From: Rubrivivax sp.
Lineage (GTDB): Bacteria > Pseudomonadota > Gammaproteobacteria > Burkholderiales > Burkholderiaceae_C
Reading direction: 5' to 3'
DNA: 64,000 bases
Assembly: GCA_016707445.1 (NCBI GenBank)
Contig: JADJHR010000001.1
Location: 558,001-622,000, forward strand
Numbering within the stretch: the first letter of the stretch is position 1; each line of letters opens with the position of its first letter. Under the pieces are notes generated by a model. It was not told the origin of the DNA. It did no database searches and saw only the letters and a list, made by a program, of their open reading frames with translations. Positions 34,046 through 41,815 of this stretch are shown piece by piece. The position numbers and the translations under genes are program-made.

Positions 34046-34573
34046 TTGACGAACATTTCCTACTCCGAGCTCGGCCGAGCCCTTGGCATTTCGAAACAGG
34101 CCGCTCATGAGCTCGCTCGGCGAGGCATGCCGCGCGATGTCGAGGGCGCCCGTGCCTGGCGCCTGAAGTTTCTCGATCCGGCCCGGTCTGCAGGCCTTCG
34201 CATGGCTACGTCCGCAGCGCCCGGCATGCGGGCGTCTGCTGCCAGCGCTGCATGCCGGGCGGTCATCAAGGCGGCCAAGCTGGCGGCGCGTGACTTCATT
34301 GCGCACGGCCACGCGCTGCGGGCTGCGCTGCGGCTTGTGCCCCGCGCCGCGCGGTCATCGGTTGAACTGGACGAGACGATCTGGCGCCAGTTGATCGACT
34401 GCGAAAACCTGCAGGCGTGGTGCCGGCTGAGCGCCGAGTGGGACGCCGAACTCGGACGAACACCAAGCAGCCAGCACCCGTCCGACGACGAAGCGACAGC
34501 GCGACTCATGGATGACTTCATGTACCAGCTGGCGGCCGGCGAGCTCACCATCGGCCGGGCCTTGCCGCCATGA
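34046..34573 (+). CDS. HTH protein, candidate terminase small subunit (Nu1-like)
   Basis: A 175-residue protein starting at a TTG (34046; a weak site). The N-terminal ~45 residues (YSELGRALGISKQAAHELAR then GMPRDVEGARAWR) are a winged HTH of the kind found at the start of Nu1-type small terminases: a helix-turn-helix plus GMP...AR.W wing. The rest is helical and without recognised domain. Its position shortly before the capsid gene fits a packaging-recognition protein, but a regulator is possible. Overlaps the next start by 4 bases (ATGA). Confidence 0.55.
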   Translation: MTNISYSELGRALGISKQAAHELARRGMPRDVEGARAWRLKFLDPARSAGLRMATSAAPGMRASAASAACRAVIKAAKLAARDFIAHGHALRAALRLVPRAARSSVELDETIWRQLIDCENLQAWCRLSAEWDAELGRTPSSQHPSDDEATARLMDDFMYQLAAGELTIGRALPP

Positions 34574-35013
34574 GCACGGAAAGGCTCGAGCTCGAAGTTC
34601 GCAGGCTTGGTGGCCTCGTCGAACAACTGCTGGAGGAGCAGCACCTGCTCATGTGCCGCGTGCTGGCCAGCGAGGACCGCCGCGCCGGATCGGTCGTCTT
34701 GCCGCTGGCCGTTGAACTGATCGGCGACGGCGTCGACTTCTCGGCCAGCGAGCTGCTGGCCGCCGCGCTCGACGACCGCACCGTGGTGGGCGAGGCCCTG
34801 CGCGAGGTGTTGGCTCCCATGGTGGACGCGACGGACGGCGGTGTTGCCAACGTCGGCCGCTTCCTGACGCGCCTGGCCCGCGTGCGCCTGGCCGGCTGCA
34901 GATTGACAGTCACGCCACGCGCGCGCCGGCCCTACAAGATTCGGGGATCTCGGCCTTTAATCCCCGCGGCACTTGGCGCGCGAGCGCTGCGCGGCACAAG
35001 ATGCAAAACATGA
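34570..35013 (+). CDS. hypothetical protein between HTH and capsid genes
   Basis: A 147-residue protein. The first 40 residues are a heptad-like helix (LELEVRRLGGLVEQLLEEQHLLMCRVL), followed by ASELLAAALDDRTVVGEALREVL and a basic end with VGRFLTRLARVRLAGCRL, which looks like the last strands of a winged helix. The stop overlaps the capsid start by 13 bases. In phages this position often holds a head-assembly or adaptor protein; nothing in the sequence proves that. Confidence 0.5.
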   Translation: MSTERLELEVRRLGGLVEQLLEEQHLLMCRVLASEDRRAGSVVLPLAVELIGDGVDFSASELLAAALDDRTVVGEALREVLAPMVDATDGGVANVGRFLTRLARVRLAGCRLTVTPRARRPYKIRGSRPLIPAALGARALRGTRCKT

Positions 35014-36116
35014 ACCCCACCCCGCCATCAACCCCGGCTCAATCGATGCTCGCGCAGGACCGTCAGGTACCCGCCAGCATCGCCCGCGCCCTCGTCAACC
35101 ACTACCGCAGCGATTTGGCCTCAGCCGCGGCGCAAGAGCCGCCACGCTTCTCGGTCGTCCGGCTGCTGCGGTCAGTGGTCGATCGAACCCCGCTCTCGGG
35201 GTATGACTCCGAGATCGTTTGCGCTGCTTCGCAACTGGCCGGCGAGCGCTACCCCGATCCGTTCAGATCGTGGGTGCCATTCGCGGCCTTGCGTTCCATG
35301 ACAACGAGTTCTGGTCCGAGCGGCGGGTACGCGGTCGGCGTTGATGTCGGCAGCCCGGCGTTTCTGCTGAGCCCTTGGTCGGTTGCGGCCGCATCCGGGG
35401 CAGTGATCTTGCCCGGATTGAAGAGCCCGTTCACGGTGCCGGCCGTGAGTGCTAACCCAGTCGTTACGTGGCTGGCAGAAGGCGGCCCGGGCCCCACGGA
35501 CACCGAGCCCACTCTGGGCCAGGTTTCGATGACGCCGCGGACGGCCATCGGCGTGCTTCGGGTGTCGATTCAGCTGCTCAAGCAAGGCGAAGGTGCCGAG
35601 CCCATGATTCGGAAGCTGCTTCTCGCGGCGGTCGGTCAGGCCATCGATCGCGCCTTTTTCGCGGGCGCAGGCGGCGCAGAGCCGTTGGGCCTGTTCAACA
35701 CGGCCGGGCACAACGCGGTCAGCGGAACAAGTCTGGATCTGGCCGACCTGCTGTCGATGCGGCGCAAGGTGCTGGACGCAGGCGGAAAAGAGGAGATGCT
35801 GCAGTGGGTGGGCAGCCCGGCGGTCCAAGAAACCTTGGGCGCAAGGGCGCGCTCTACAGGTGGTGACCGCCTGCTGTGGGACGACGATGGTGTACTCGGC
35901 CGCCCGGCCTTCGCCACGGCCACCGCGCCCGCCACCGGCCTCGTGTGTGGTGATTTTTCAGCGGCCACGATCGGTTTGTGGGGCGCTGGCGTGCGAATCG
36001 ACGTCAATCCGAGTCAGGACTTTGACCAGGCCGGCGTCGCGTTTCGGGTGTTGGTCGACATCGACGTGGGCTTCCCGCAGCCGGCGGCCTTCTCTGTGGC
36101 CGCTGTTGTGACGTGA
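35001..36116 (+). CDS. HK97-type phage major capsid protein
   Basis: A 371-residue protein with the HK97 capsid fold blocks: a Ser/Pro-rich N-terminus, then VPASIARAL, an E-loop-like region, AVGQAIDRAFFAGAGGAEPLGLFNTAG (the 'GxxxG..PLGL.N' A-domain helix, split here), LADLLSMRRKVLDAGG and the P-domain spine, and a final QDFDQAGVAFRVLVDIDVGF strand. There is no long N-terminal delta/scaffold domain and no protease gene, so it may assemble without cleavage or rely on a helper phage. ATG 35001 overlaps the previous gene. Family call by pattern; a search would settle it. Confidence 0.8.
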   Translation: MQNMNPTPPSTPAQSMLAQDRQVPASIARALVNHYRSDLASAAAQEPPRFSVVRLLRSVVDRTPLSGYDSEIVCAASQLAGERYPDPFRSWVPFAALRSMTTSSGPSGGYAVGVDVGSPAFLLSPWSVAAASGAVILPGLKSPFTVPAVSANPVVTWLAEGGPGPTDTEPTLGQVSMTPRTAIGVLRVSIQLLKQGEGAEPMIRKLLLAAVGQAIDRAFFAGAGGAEPLGLFNTAGHNAVSGTSLDLADLLSMRRKVLDAGGKEEMLQWVGSPAVQETLGARARSTGGDRLLWDDDGVLGRPAFATATAPATGLVCGDFSAATIGLWGAGVRIDVNPSQDFDQAGVAFRVLVDIDVGFPQPAAFSVAAVVT

Positions 36117-36325
36117 TGGCCGCCGGCACGACGTTCAGGGTGCGCCTGTTGCACGCTGCAATCATCGAAGGACGGCGCTGGGTGGCCGGCGCTGAGCTGG
36201 AAGCCGACGCCGCGACCGCGCGGCGGATGATCGAGGCCGGCTCGGCTCGGTTGGCGTCGGACGGCGACCTCGCAAGGCTAATCAGACAAGTAGGCGGACA
36301 GCGGCCGCGGATCATGACGCGCTGA
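36116..36325 (+). CDS. small hypothetical protein after capsid gene
   Basis: A 69-residue protein (MAAGTTFRVRLLHAAIIEG...). Its ATG shares one base with the capsid stop (TGATG), so it should be translated by coupling. It has a short beta-strand then GAELEADAATARRMIEAGSARL, a pattern seen in head-associated or tail-adaptor accessory proteins. No certain family. It is the last gene of the plus-strand block. Confidence 0.55.
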   Translation: MAAGTTFRVRLLHAAIIEGRRWVAGAELEADAATARRMIEAGSARLASDGDLARLIRQVGGQRPRIMTR

Positions 36326-36662
36326 GAGCGGGCGCACGTTGAAAGTTATGTCACCTCGAGCGCCGTCAGTGCATAGAGGTGGGTCGGGGGTGCCGCCGCG
36401 CCGGCACCTACGGGAAATGCACTGGCACGGCCAGGCGCTGCCGCGGCGGCACCTGGGGCGCCCCTCCGCTGTCGGGCCGATCGCGCGTCATTCACTTCGC
36501 GCGTGGGTCGGCCGATTGCACGAGGCACTTTTCAAGGTCGACGACGCCAGAACCGTGGCCGCGTAAGTGCGCCAATTGGCGTACTTACGGACGGGCCGAG
36601 CCGCGCGCGGGGCTGCCGCCGCCGGTCGAACGATGCGACAGGCGGCCACCACCGCCAGCTCG
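36326..36662. other. gene-poor stretch at the element's centre-right
   Basis: No coding frame here has convincing composition or a ribosome site. The notable structure is a 26-bp inverted repeat at 36563-36588: GTAAGTGCGCCA, two bases, and TGGCGTACTTAC, with one mismatch in 12. It lies between the end of the plus-strand block and the convergent minus-strand genes and could be a bidirectional terminator without T runs or an operator. Confidence 0.5.
36563..36588. repeat. 26-bp inverted repeat, operator- or terminator-like
   Basis: Arms GTAAGTGCGCCA (36563-36574) and TGGCGTACTTAC (36577-36588) pair with one mismatch, separated by AT. No T run follows on either strand. Palindrome with symmetric TAC/GTA ends suggests a protein-binding site rather than a terminator. 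Confidence 0.5.
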
Positions 36663-36950
36663 CTACGGGCGCCGCGGACCCGGCCGGCTACTACCCCACC
36701 GGCTGCAGGCTGATCGCGCCGCCTGGGCCGATCTGAGCGGCGGTGGGCAATCTGGCACTGCATCTGGTTCGTCGTCCGACCCGACCTCACGTTCGAAGGC
36801 GCTGCAGCCGCCGGCCGGCATCGACACTATCCGCGGGCCGTTGGGCAGGCTGCAGCGGGCGGCGCTGCCTTCGTAGACCAGCGCGACGAACTGGGTGCAG
36901 TGCCAGCACGGGCGCTGCTGGGCATTCCATGGGGTGAAGTGGGCATTCAT
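36663..36950 (-). CDS. small cysteine-rich protein of the element
   Basis: A 95-residue protein on the minus strand. The first 60 residues have a ribbon-like Cys pattern (RPCWHCTQFV...ARCSLPNG...GGCSAFEREVG), likely a zinc-binding mini-domain; the tail is low in recognisable features. Ribosome-site support is weak. Proteins of this style are common in betaproteobacterial phages and islands, where function is unknown. It reads against the capsid operon. Confidence 0.55.
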   Translation of the reverse strand: MNAHFTPWNAQQRPCWHCTQFVALVYEGSAARCSLPNGPRIVSMPAGGCSAFEREVGSDDEPDAVPDCPPPLRSAQAARSACSRWGSSRPGPRRP

Positions 36951-37087
36951 TGGCCAATGTTGCGCTGGTCAGTAGCTCACCGAGCGAGCTTGCGCGCAAC
37001 GGTGGCATGGCCGCGCGCGCGAGGGTTCAGACATGCAGCCAAAGAAAAGGGGCGCGTTGGCGCCCCTGGCTGTTGCATGCCGCAGCG

Positions 37088-37372
37088 CTACGCAGCCGGA
37101 TCGGGTCGCGGCAGCCGTCCATCCGCTGGGATGAGCCATTCGGTCGCATCGACCCTGAAGCACGGGCCGTGCAGTAGCTTCGCGGTGTGATCTGCGGAGA
37201 AGCCGATCTGCAACGCGAGCGCCCGTATCACTTCCAGTGTCGCGTCAGGGTCGTCCGAGAGCGCTGCGCTCGAAACCATGAAATCAACGGTCTCGGCCAG
37301 CGAAGCGATTGTTCCCGCCATCATGCGGGCTGCCTTGATTTCGGCGGGTGTCGGTTGGGTTGCGGTGTCCAT
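37088..37372 (-). CDS. small hypothetical protein of the element
   Basis: A 94-residue protein (MDTATQPTPAEIKAARMM...) with helical pattern and a C-terminal ...HTAKLLHGPCFRVDATEWLIP. GGAG lies ~10 bases upstream of the ATG. Not recognised. It could be a repressor or anti-repressor counterpart of the AlpA-like gene on account of its opposite direction and position at the right end, but no HTH is certain. Confidence 0.5.
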   Translation of the reverse strand: MDTATQPTPAEIKAARMMAGTIASLAETVDFMVSSAALSDDPDATLEVIRALALQIGFSADHTAKLLHGPCFRVDATEWLIPADGRLPRPDPAA

Positions 37373-37426
37373 GGTGTGAGAGCTCCAGAGTCGCCGGGCG
37401 TGGCGCCGGCCGCCTGCTTGTCCGGA

Positions 37427-37445
37427 GTGCTACGGGAAGTGCTAC
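37427..37445. repeat. right integrase arm-type sites (GTGCTAC)
   Basis: GTGCTAC occurs at 37427-37433 and again at 37439-37445, 12 bases apart, 35-50 bases inside the right core. The same heptamer, or its complement, is found at the left end near 29266-29327. Both arms therefore carry the same motif, as expected for an integrase/excision factor. Confidence 0.55.
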
Positions 37446-37479
37446 AGATTGCACACCCTACCTATGGAAATCTTCCCCG

Positions 37480-37493
37480 TGAACTACGGCGGC
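37480..37493. repeat. attR core (14 bp)
   Basis: Second copy of TGAACTACGGCGGC. Its CTA (37484-37486) is the TAG stop of tamB on the minus strand, so in the ancestral chromosome the tamB stop and the start of tRNA-Arg overlapped. Because the core is identical, insertion did not change the TamB C-terminus. Confidence 0.8.
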
Positions 37494-40400
37494 GCTGAGG
37501 CGGCGGATTTTGGCACGGGCGCTGACTTGGGCGTGGGCTGCGGCGGGTCGCCTTGCAGGCGCCAGACCCAGATCAGGTCGAGCGAGTTCTCCAGCCCTGA
37601 CTGCGCGCGCAACGTGAAGCGCTGCGCGATGCGATAGATCAGCTGCCAGGTGCCGGCGGTGGCGTTGACACCGCGTTCGTAGCCGACGTACCAGCGCCGC
37701 GACAACTGCTTGCCCAGCGAGACGACGGTCTCGCGCACGTCGGTGTCGCTCTGACGCACGCTCAGCTGGTCCAGACCCAGATTGCGCAGCAGGGTGTCGG
37801 TGGGGGCTTCGCCGTCGCCGGCCAGCAGCGCCACTGCGGCGCGCTGCAGCAGCGCCGTGTCCGACCGCCCCAGCCCTTCGGACGCGCGTCCCAGCACCAG
37901 CCAGCTCAGCTTGTCCGATTCGCTCATGTCGGTGCTGGTGTACAGGCGCACGCGCGGGCTCCGCAGCGGGCCGTTGATGGCCACGCCGGCCTGGATGTCC
38001 AGGTCGGGTCGCAGCGCCAGCACATCGAGCGCGGGGTTCTCGACATCGCCGTTGAAAATCACCATGCCACGTTCAATCTCCAGCTTCTGGCCGTAGGCGG
38101 CGTAGGTGCCGTCGCTGGCACTGACGATGCCGTTGACGGTGAGCCGGCCGGAAGTGCTGCCGATGCGCAGTTCGCCGCCGAGTGTGGTGTCCAGTCCGCG
38201 GCCGCGCACGCGCAGCTTGTCACCCAGGTCGAGCTCGATCGCCACCACCTGGTTGCGGCGCGGCCGCGCGCTGGCCGCCGGCGCATTGCTCTCGGCGCTG
38301 CTGGCAGCACCGGCCTGGCGGATGCTGACGTCGTCGTCCAGGCTCGGCGCGTCGCTGCGGCTGAGGTCGAACAGCCCTTCGTCGACACGCACCTTGCCAT
38401 CCACGCGCAGCTGATCGGCGCTGGCGGTCAAGTTGATCGTGCCGCTGGCAGTCAGCTGGCGGTCGATGCGGCCCAGCACGCGGAACTTGTCGGCGTCCAG
38501 GCGCAGGCGGGCCACCGGCTTGGCGCCCAGGTCGGCCCGGCCGCTGACCTTGATCTCGCCGTCGCCGCCGCGCAGCGTGAACCGTTCGATCTCCGCGGTG
38601 GCGCCGTTGAGCTTGATCGATGCCTCGCCCTGGCGCACGTCCACACCCAGCAGCAGGTTGCGCACGGTAACCTCGCTGGCGCGCACTTCGCCGGTGTAGG
38701 TGGGCGCGGCCAGCGTGCCGGCGATGCTGGCGCTGGTTTGCAGCTCGCCCGACAGGCGCCAGCCCGGCGGCACCCAGGTGCCCCAGATACCCAGGTTGGC
38801 CACCGCCGCATCGATGCGGCCCTGGATGGGCGTGTCGGCCGTGGGCCAGCGCTGCTCGGGCCGGGTGCGCAAATCCAGGTTCGCCGAAGCCTGGCCCAAT
38901 GCCTGGCCGGCAAAGCTGCCGTTCAGCTGCCAGCGGCCGTCGTGGGCTTGCGCCGCAACGCGCACTTCGGTCAAACCGAAGGGTACGCGGCTGACCTCGT
39001 CGGTCAGGCGCAGGTCGCCGTCGCGGCGCTCGAACACCAGGTCGGCATCCACCTTGTCGCCGACCTTCAGGTCGATCCGCGCGGCCAACCGCAAATCACC
39101 CGACCAGCCCATGTCGGGTTGGGCGCGGGCCAGCAGCGGCGCCAGCGCAAAGGGTTCGATGTCGGCGCGCAGTGCAAAGTGGGGGTTGGTGCCACGCAGG
39201 TCGACGCTGACCTCGTCCCAGCGTACGGTCACCGCGTCGGCCAGTTGCAGCCGGCCGGCTGCCGCCTGCAGGTCTGTCAGGCCGTCCTTGGCATCGAAGC
39301 GGGCCTGGGCGCGCAGGTCTCGCGCATCCAGCCATGTGCTGCCGGCTCCGGTTGGCGCGGCCACGCCAGGCCCGCCCCAGGGTCCCAACGTCAGCTGCGC
39401 CACCTGGCCGGTCCAGCGGCCGCCACCGTTGCCATCGGCAAGCCATTGCCCATCAGCACGCATCTGCACCAGGGTGCCGACCGCGGTGCGCAGGCCCAGC
39501 GCCAGCTCCAGCCCCGGCGGCGGGTTGATCGGCAGGGCAGCGGCCACGTCCAGGTGATGCTGGCGTCCGGTGCCGCGCAGGTCGATGCGCAGGTTGTCGA
39601 GCTTCTGGCCGCCGCGGTTCAGGCCTTGCAGTTCGGCCTGCAGCATCAGCGGCTGACCATTGGCGGTGTCGAAGCGCCAAGAGGCCTGCAGCTGGCGTGC
39701 CTGCAGCGTGCCCAGCGTCAGGTCCTGGGCGGCGGCCTTGCCGTCGCTGCGGATGTCGGGCCAGCGCCCTTCCACGCTGAGCGTCGCCTGCGCCTTGCCG
39801 CTGCGTGGCGCCCAGGGGGCCAGATCGGGCAACAGCCGGGCCAGTGGCGCCAGGCCAGCCAGGTTGTCGCCTTGCAGATCCAGGCGCAGGCGGTCGGCCT
39901 GGCCATCACCCAGCGGGTTGCCCTGGCCGGTGACGTTCAGGCGGTTGCCGCCCAGCACCAGCTCGCCGCGCAAGCTGCTCGGGGCCGGCCCTGTCCCCGG
40001 CCGATGGCCCAGCTCGAGTTGCAAGGCCAGCGGCACACCGGCCAGCACCGAGCGTTCGACGCTGAGCTTGCCGCTGCCCACCACGGTCTGTGCCAGCGCC
40101 AGCGGCGACATCTCGGGCAGCACACGCGGCAGCGTCAGGTCCAGCGTCCAGTTGCCCGACAAGCGGTGCGGGCCGTTTCGCCAGGCCGTGCCTTCACTGC
40201 CCGGCCACCACGCCACGGGGTCGAAATCACTGAGCCGGCCGCTGCTGCGCAGCTGCCAGGGCTGGCCGGCGGCGCGCTGCGCGCTCAGCGTCAGCGCCGC
40301 CTGGGCCGCGCCCGCTTCGGCGCGCAATTCGCGCACTTCGACGCGCTGGCGATCGGCCGTGCCGTCAACGATCAGCTTGACCGGGTGCGGGCTGCCTTCG

Positions 40401-41788
40401 ATGCTGCCTTCCAGCGTGGCTTGCAGTTCGACGCTGGGCGTGAACGGGCCCTTGGCCGGCGCCGCCATGGGGTCGGGTGAGGGCAGGCCGCTGACGGTTA
40501 AGGCCAGCGGGCCCGACAGGTTCATCACCGCCGCGCGTGCGTCCAGCCCCTGCGGGCGCAGGGCCTCGATGCGGGTGTTGAGCTGCAGTCGGGATGCGGT
40601 CCATTGGCCGCTGCCACGCCAGCGACCGACGTTGTCGCTGCCGTTGGCGAACTGCAGGTCGAAGTCCTCGATCTGCAGATGGCTGCGATCCTTGTCGGGG
40701 CTGCGCAGCCGCGCGTGCAGGCGGCGTACCGGCACCCGACCTTCGTTCCAGCGCCCGGGCAGGGCGTTGTCGATTTCGACCGTGGCACCCAGCGGGCCGG
40801 TGAACGATTGGCTGTCGATGTCCATCTGGCCACTCAGCGCCGTGCGCGGCGCCTGGCTGATCAGGCTGGCCAGGTCCAGTGCCTGAGTGCGCAGGTGCAA
40901 TCGACCGACCGGCCACGCCTCCAGCGGCGTCAAGCTGGTTTGCAGATCGAGTTCAGGCGCTGTCGCGCCGCGCCGCGCTTCACCGCGCAAGCTGGCCTTC
41001 AGGTCGAAGCGCGCCAGCGGGCCGGCGGCGCTGGCCTCGGCCGTCCAGGCCGGCGTCTGCCCGGGCTCGGTGCGCGCCACGATGCGCGCTTGCGCCTGCA
41101 GGTTGAAGGGTGGCTGGGCCGCGAGTGAAACCCGGCCCTCGATGTGGGCTCGGTCCCAGTCGAGCGTCACCGCTTCGGCGTGGTAGCCGCGTGCGCCCGG
41201 TTCCCACAGCACGACGCCGCGGCCTTTGACGGCGTGCATCGGCGGCAGCGCGTCGATCTGCAGCTCGACCACCTGCAGTTGCGTCACCTGCAGCCGCAGC
41301 GGCATCTGCAGCGTGCCCGGCAACTGGATCGGCCGTGGCCCGGCGGGGCCGGTCTGCAGGTCGACACGGCGCGCCTTCAGCTGAGCGGCTTGCAGCCCGA
41401 CCCAGGCACCGGCCGCCGGGTGCCAGGCCCATTGCAGGCCGCTGCCCTGCAGCTCGTCGATGGCCAGTGACTGCTGCCCCTGGTCCCAGCGCAGCACCAG
41501 CCGCTCGGCGCCGAAGGCGTCGGACAGCAAGGCGCCGCGCAGCCCCTTGACCTCGAGCCCCGGCACGCGTGCCAGCAGCCAGGCCGTGCCTTCGGGGCTG
41601 CGCAGCAGCCATACGGCTGTCGCCAGCGCCGCCGCGCCGATCAGCATCAGCAGCAGCAACACGCCCAGCACCGGCTGCAGCAGCTGCCACAGTGCGCGCC
41701 AGGGGCCACCGGGCGGCGCCACGCGCAGCGGCAGCGCGGGCGCTGCTGCGTCGTGGCCGGGGTCGGTAGGAGGGGTGCTCGGATCCAT
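37484..41788 (-). CDS. tamB: translocation and assembly module subunit TamB
   Basis: A 1434-residue protein with an N-terminal inner-membrane anchor at residues ~38-62, a very long beta-rich region of AsmA/DUF490 repeats, and the conserved TamB (DUF490) C-terminal domain (residues ~1060-1420: GRADLGAKPVARLRLDADKF...RLTVNGIVSASDGTYAAYGQ...PLRSPRVRLYTSTDMSESDKLSWLVLGR and SLDLIWVWRLQ at the end). With TamA it forms a periplasm-spanning system that helps outer-membrane protein assembly and phospholipid supply to the outer membrane. The gene is immediately downstream of tamA. Its stop codon lies inside the mobile element's right attachment core. Confidence 0.92.
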   Translation of the reverse strand: MDPSTPPTDPGHDAAAPALPLRVAPPGGPWRALWQLLQPVLGVLLLLMLIGAAALATAVWLLRSPEGTAWLLARVPGLEVKGLRGALLSDAFGAERLVLRWDQGQQSLAIDELQGSGLQWAWHPAAGAWVGLQAAQLKARRVDLQTGPAGPRPIQLPGTLQMPLRLQVTQLQVVELQIDALPPMHAVKGRGVVLWEPGARGYHAEAVTLDWDRAHIEGRVSLAAQPPFNLQAQARIVARTEPGQTPAWTAEASAAGPLARFDLKASLRGEARRGATAPELDLQTSLTPLEAWPVGRLHLRTQALDLASLISQAPRTALSGQMDIDSQSFTGPLGATVEIDNALPGRWNEGRVPVRRLHARLRSPDKDRSHLQIEDFDLQFANGSDNVGRWRGSGQWTASRLQLNTRIEALRPQGLDARAAVMNLSGPLALTVSGLPSPDPMAAPAKGPFTPSVELQATLEGSIEGSPHPVKLIVDGTADRQRVEVRELRAEAGAAQAALTLSAQRAAGQPWQLRSSGRLSDFDPVAWWPGSEGTAWRNGPHRLSGNWTLDLTLPRVLPEMSPLALAQTVVGSGKLSVERSVLAGVPLALQLELGHRPGTGPAPSSLRGELVLGGNRLNVTGQGNPLGDGQADRLRLDLQGDNLAGLAPLARLLPDLAPWAPRSGKAQATLSVEGRWPDIRSDGKAAAQDLTLGTLQARQLQASWRFDTANGQPLMLQAELQGLNRGGQKLDNLRIDLRGTGRQHHLDVAAALPINPPPGLELALGLRTAVGTLVQMRADGQWLADGNGGGRWTGQVAQLTLGPWGGPGVAAPTGAGSTWLDARDLRAQARFDAKDGLTDLQAAAGRLQLADAVTVRWDEVSVDLRGTNPHFALRADIEPFALAPLLARAQPDMGWSGDLRLAARIDLKVGDKVDADLVFERRDGDLRLTDEVSRVPFGLTEVRVAAQAHDGRWQLNGSFAGQALGQASANLDLRTRPEQRWPTADTPIQGRIDAAVANLGIWGTWVPPGWRLSGELQTSASIAGTLAAPTYTGEVRASEVTVRNLLLGVDVRQGEASIKLNGATAEIERFTLRGGDGEIKVSGRADLGAKPVARLRLDADKFRVLGRIDRQLTASGTINLTASADQLRVDGKVRVDEGLFDLSRSDAPSLDDDVSIRQAGAASSAESNAPAASARPRRNQVVAIELDLGDKLRVRGRGLDTTLGGELRIGSTSGRLTVNGIVSASDGTYAAYGQKLEIERGMVIFNGDVENPALDVLALRPDLDIQAGVAINGPLRSPRVRLYTSTDMSESDKLSWLVLGRASEGLGRSDTALLQRAAVALLAGDGEAPTDTLLRNLGLDQLSVRQSDTDVRETVVSLGKQLSRRWYVGYERGVNATAGTWQLIYRIAQRFTLRAQSGLENSLDLIWVWRLQGDPPQPTPKSAPVPKSAASAPP

Positions 41789-41815
41789 GATCGCTGGCGT
41801 CAGATCGTCACGGCA

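Larger units (their letters stand above)
29206..37493. mobile_element. capsid-encoding phage-satellite-like element integrated in tRNA-Arg(CCU)
   Basis: About 8.3 kb bounded by two exact copies of TGAACTACGGCGGC. Gene order from the left: tyrosine integrase, unknown, AlpA-like regulator, three small unknown genes, D5/SF3 helicase, inverted-repeat candidate origin, two HTH genes, unknown, HK97-type capsid, small unknown, then two minus-strand small genes. Genes on the plus strand mostly overlap by a few bases, as in a single transcript. There is no portal, large terminase, protease, tail or lysis gene. This composition resembles PICI/P4-type satellites that carry a capsid gene, or the ~10 kb phiRv1-like elements; which of these is closest is inference. 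Confidence 0.8.

Noticed and set aside
36339..36566. 75-codon frame in the element
   Set aside because: Overlapping frames on both strands are equally open, there is no ribosome site and no family pattern.
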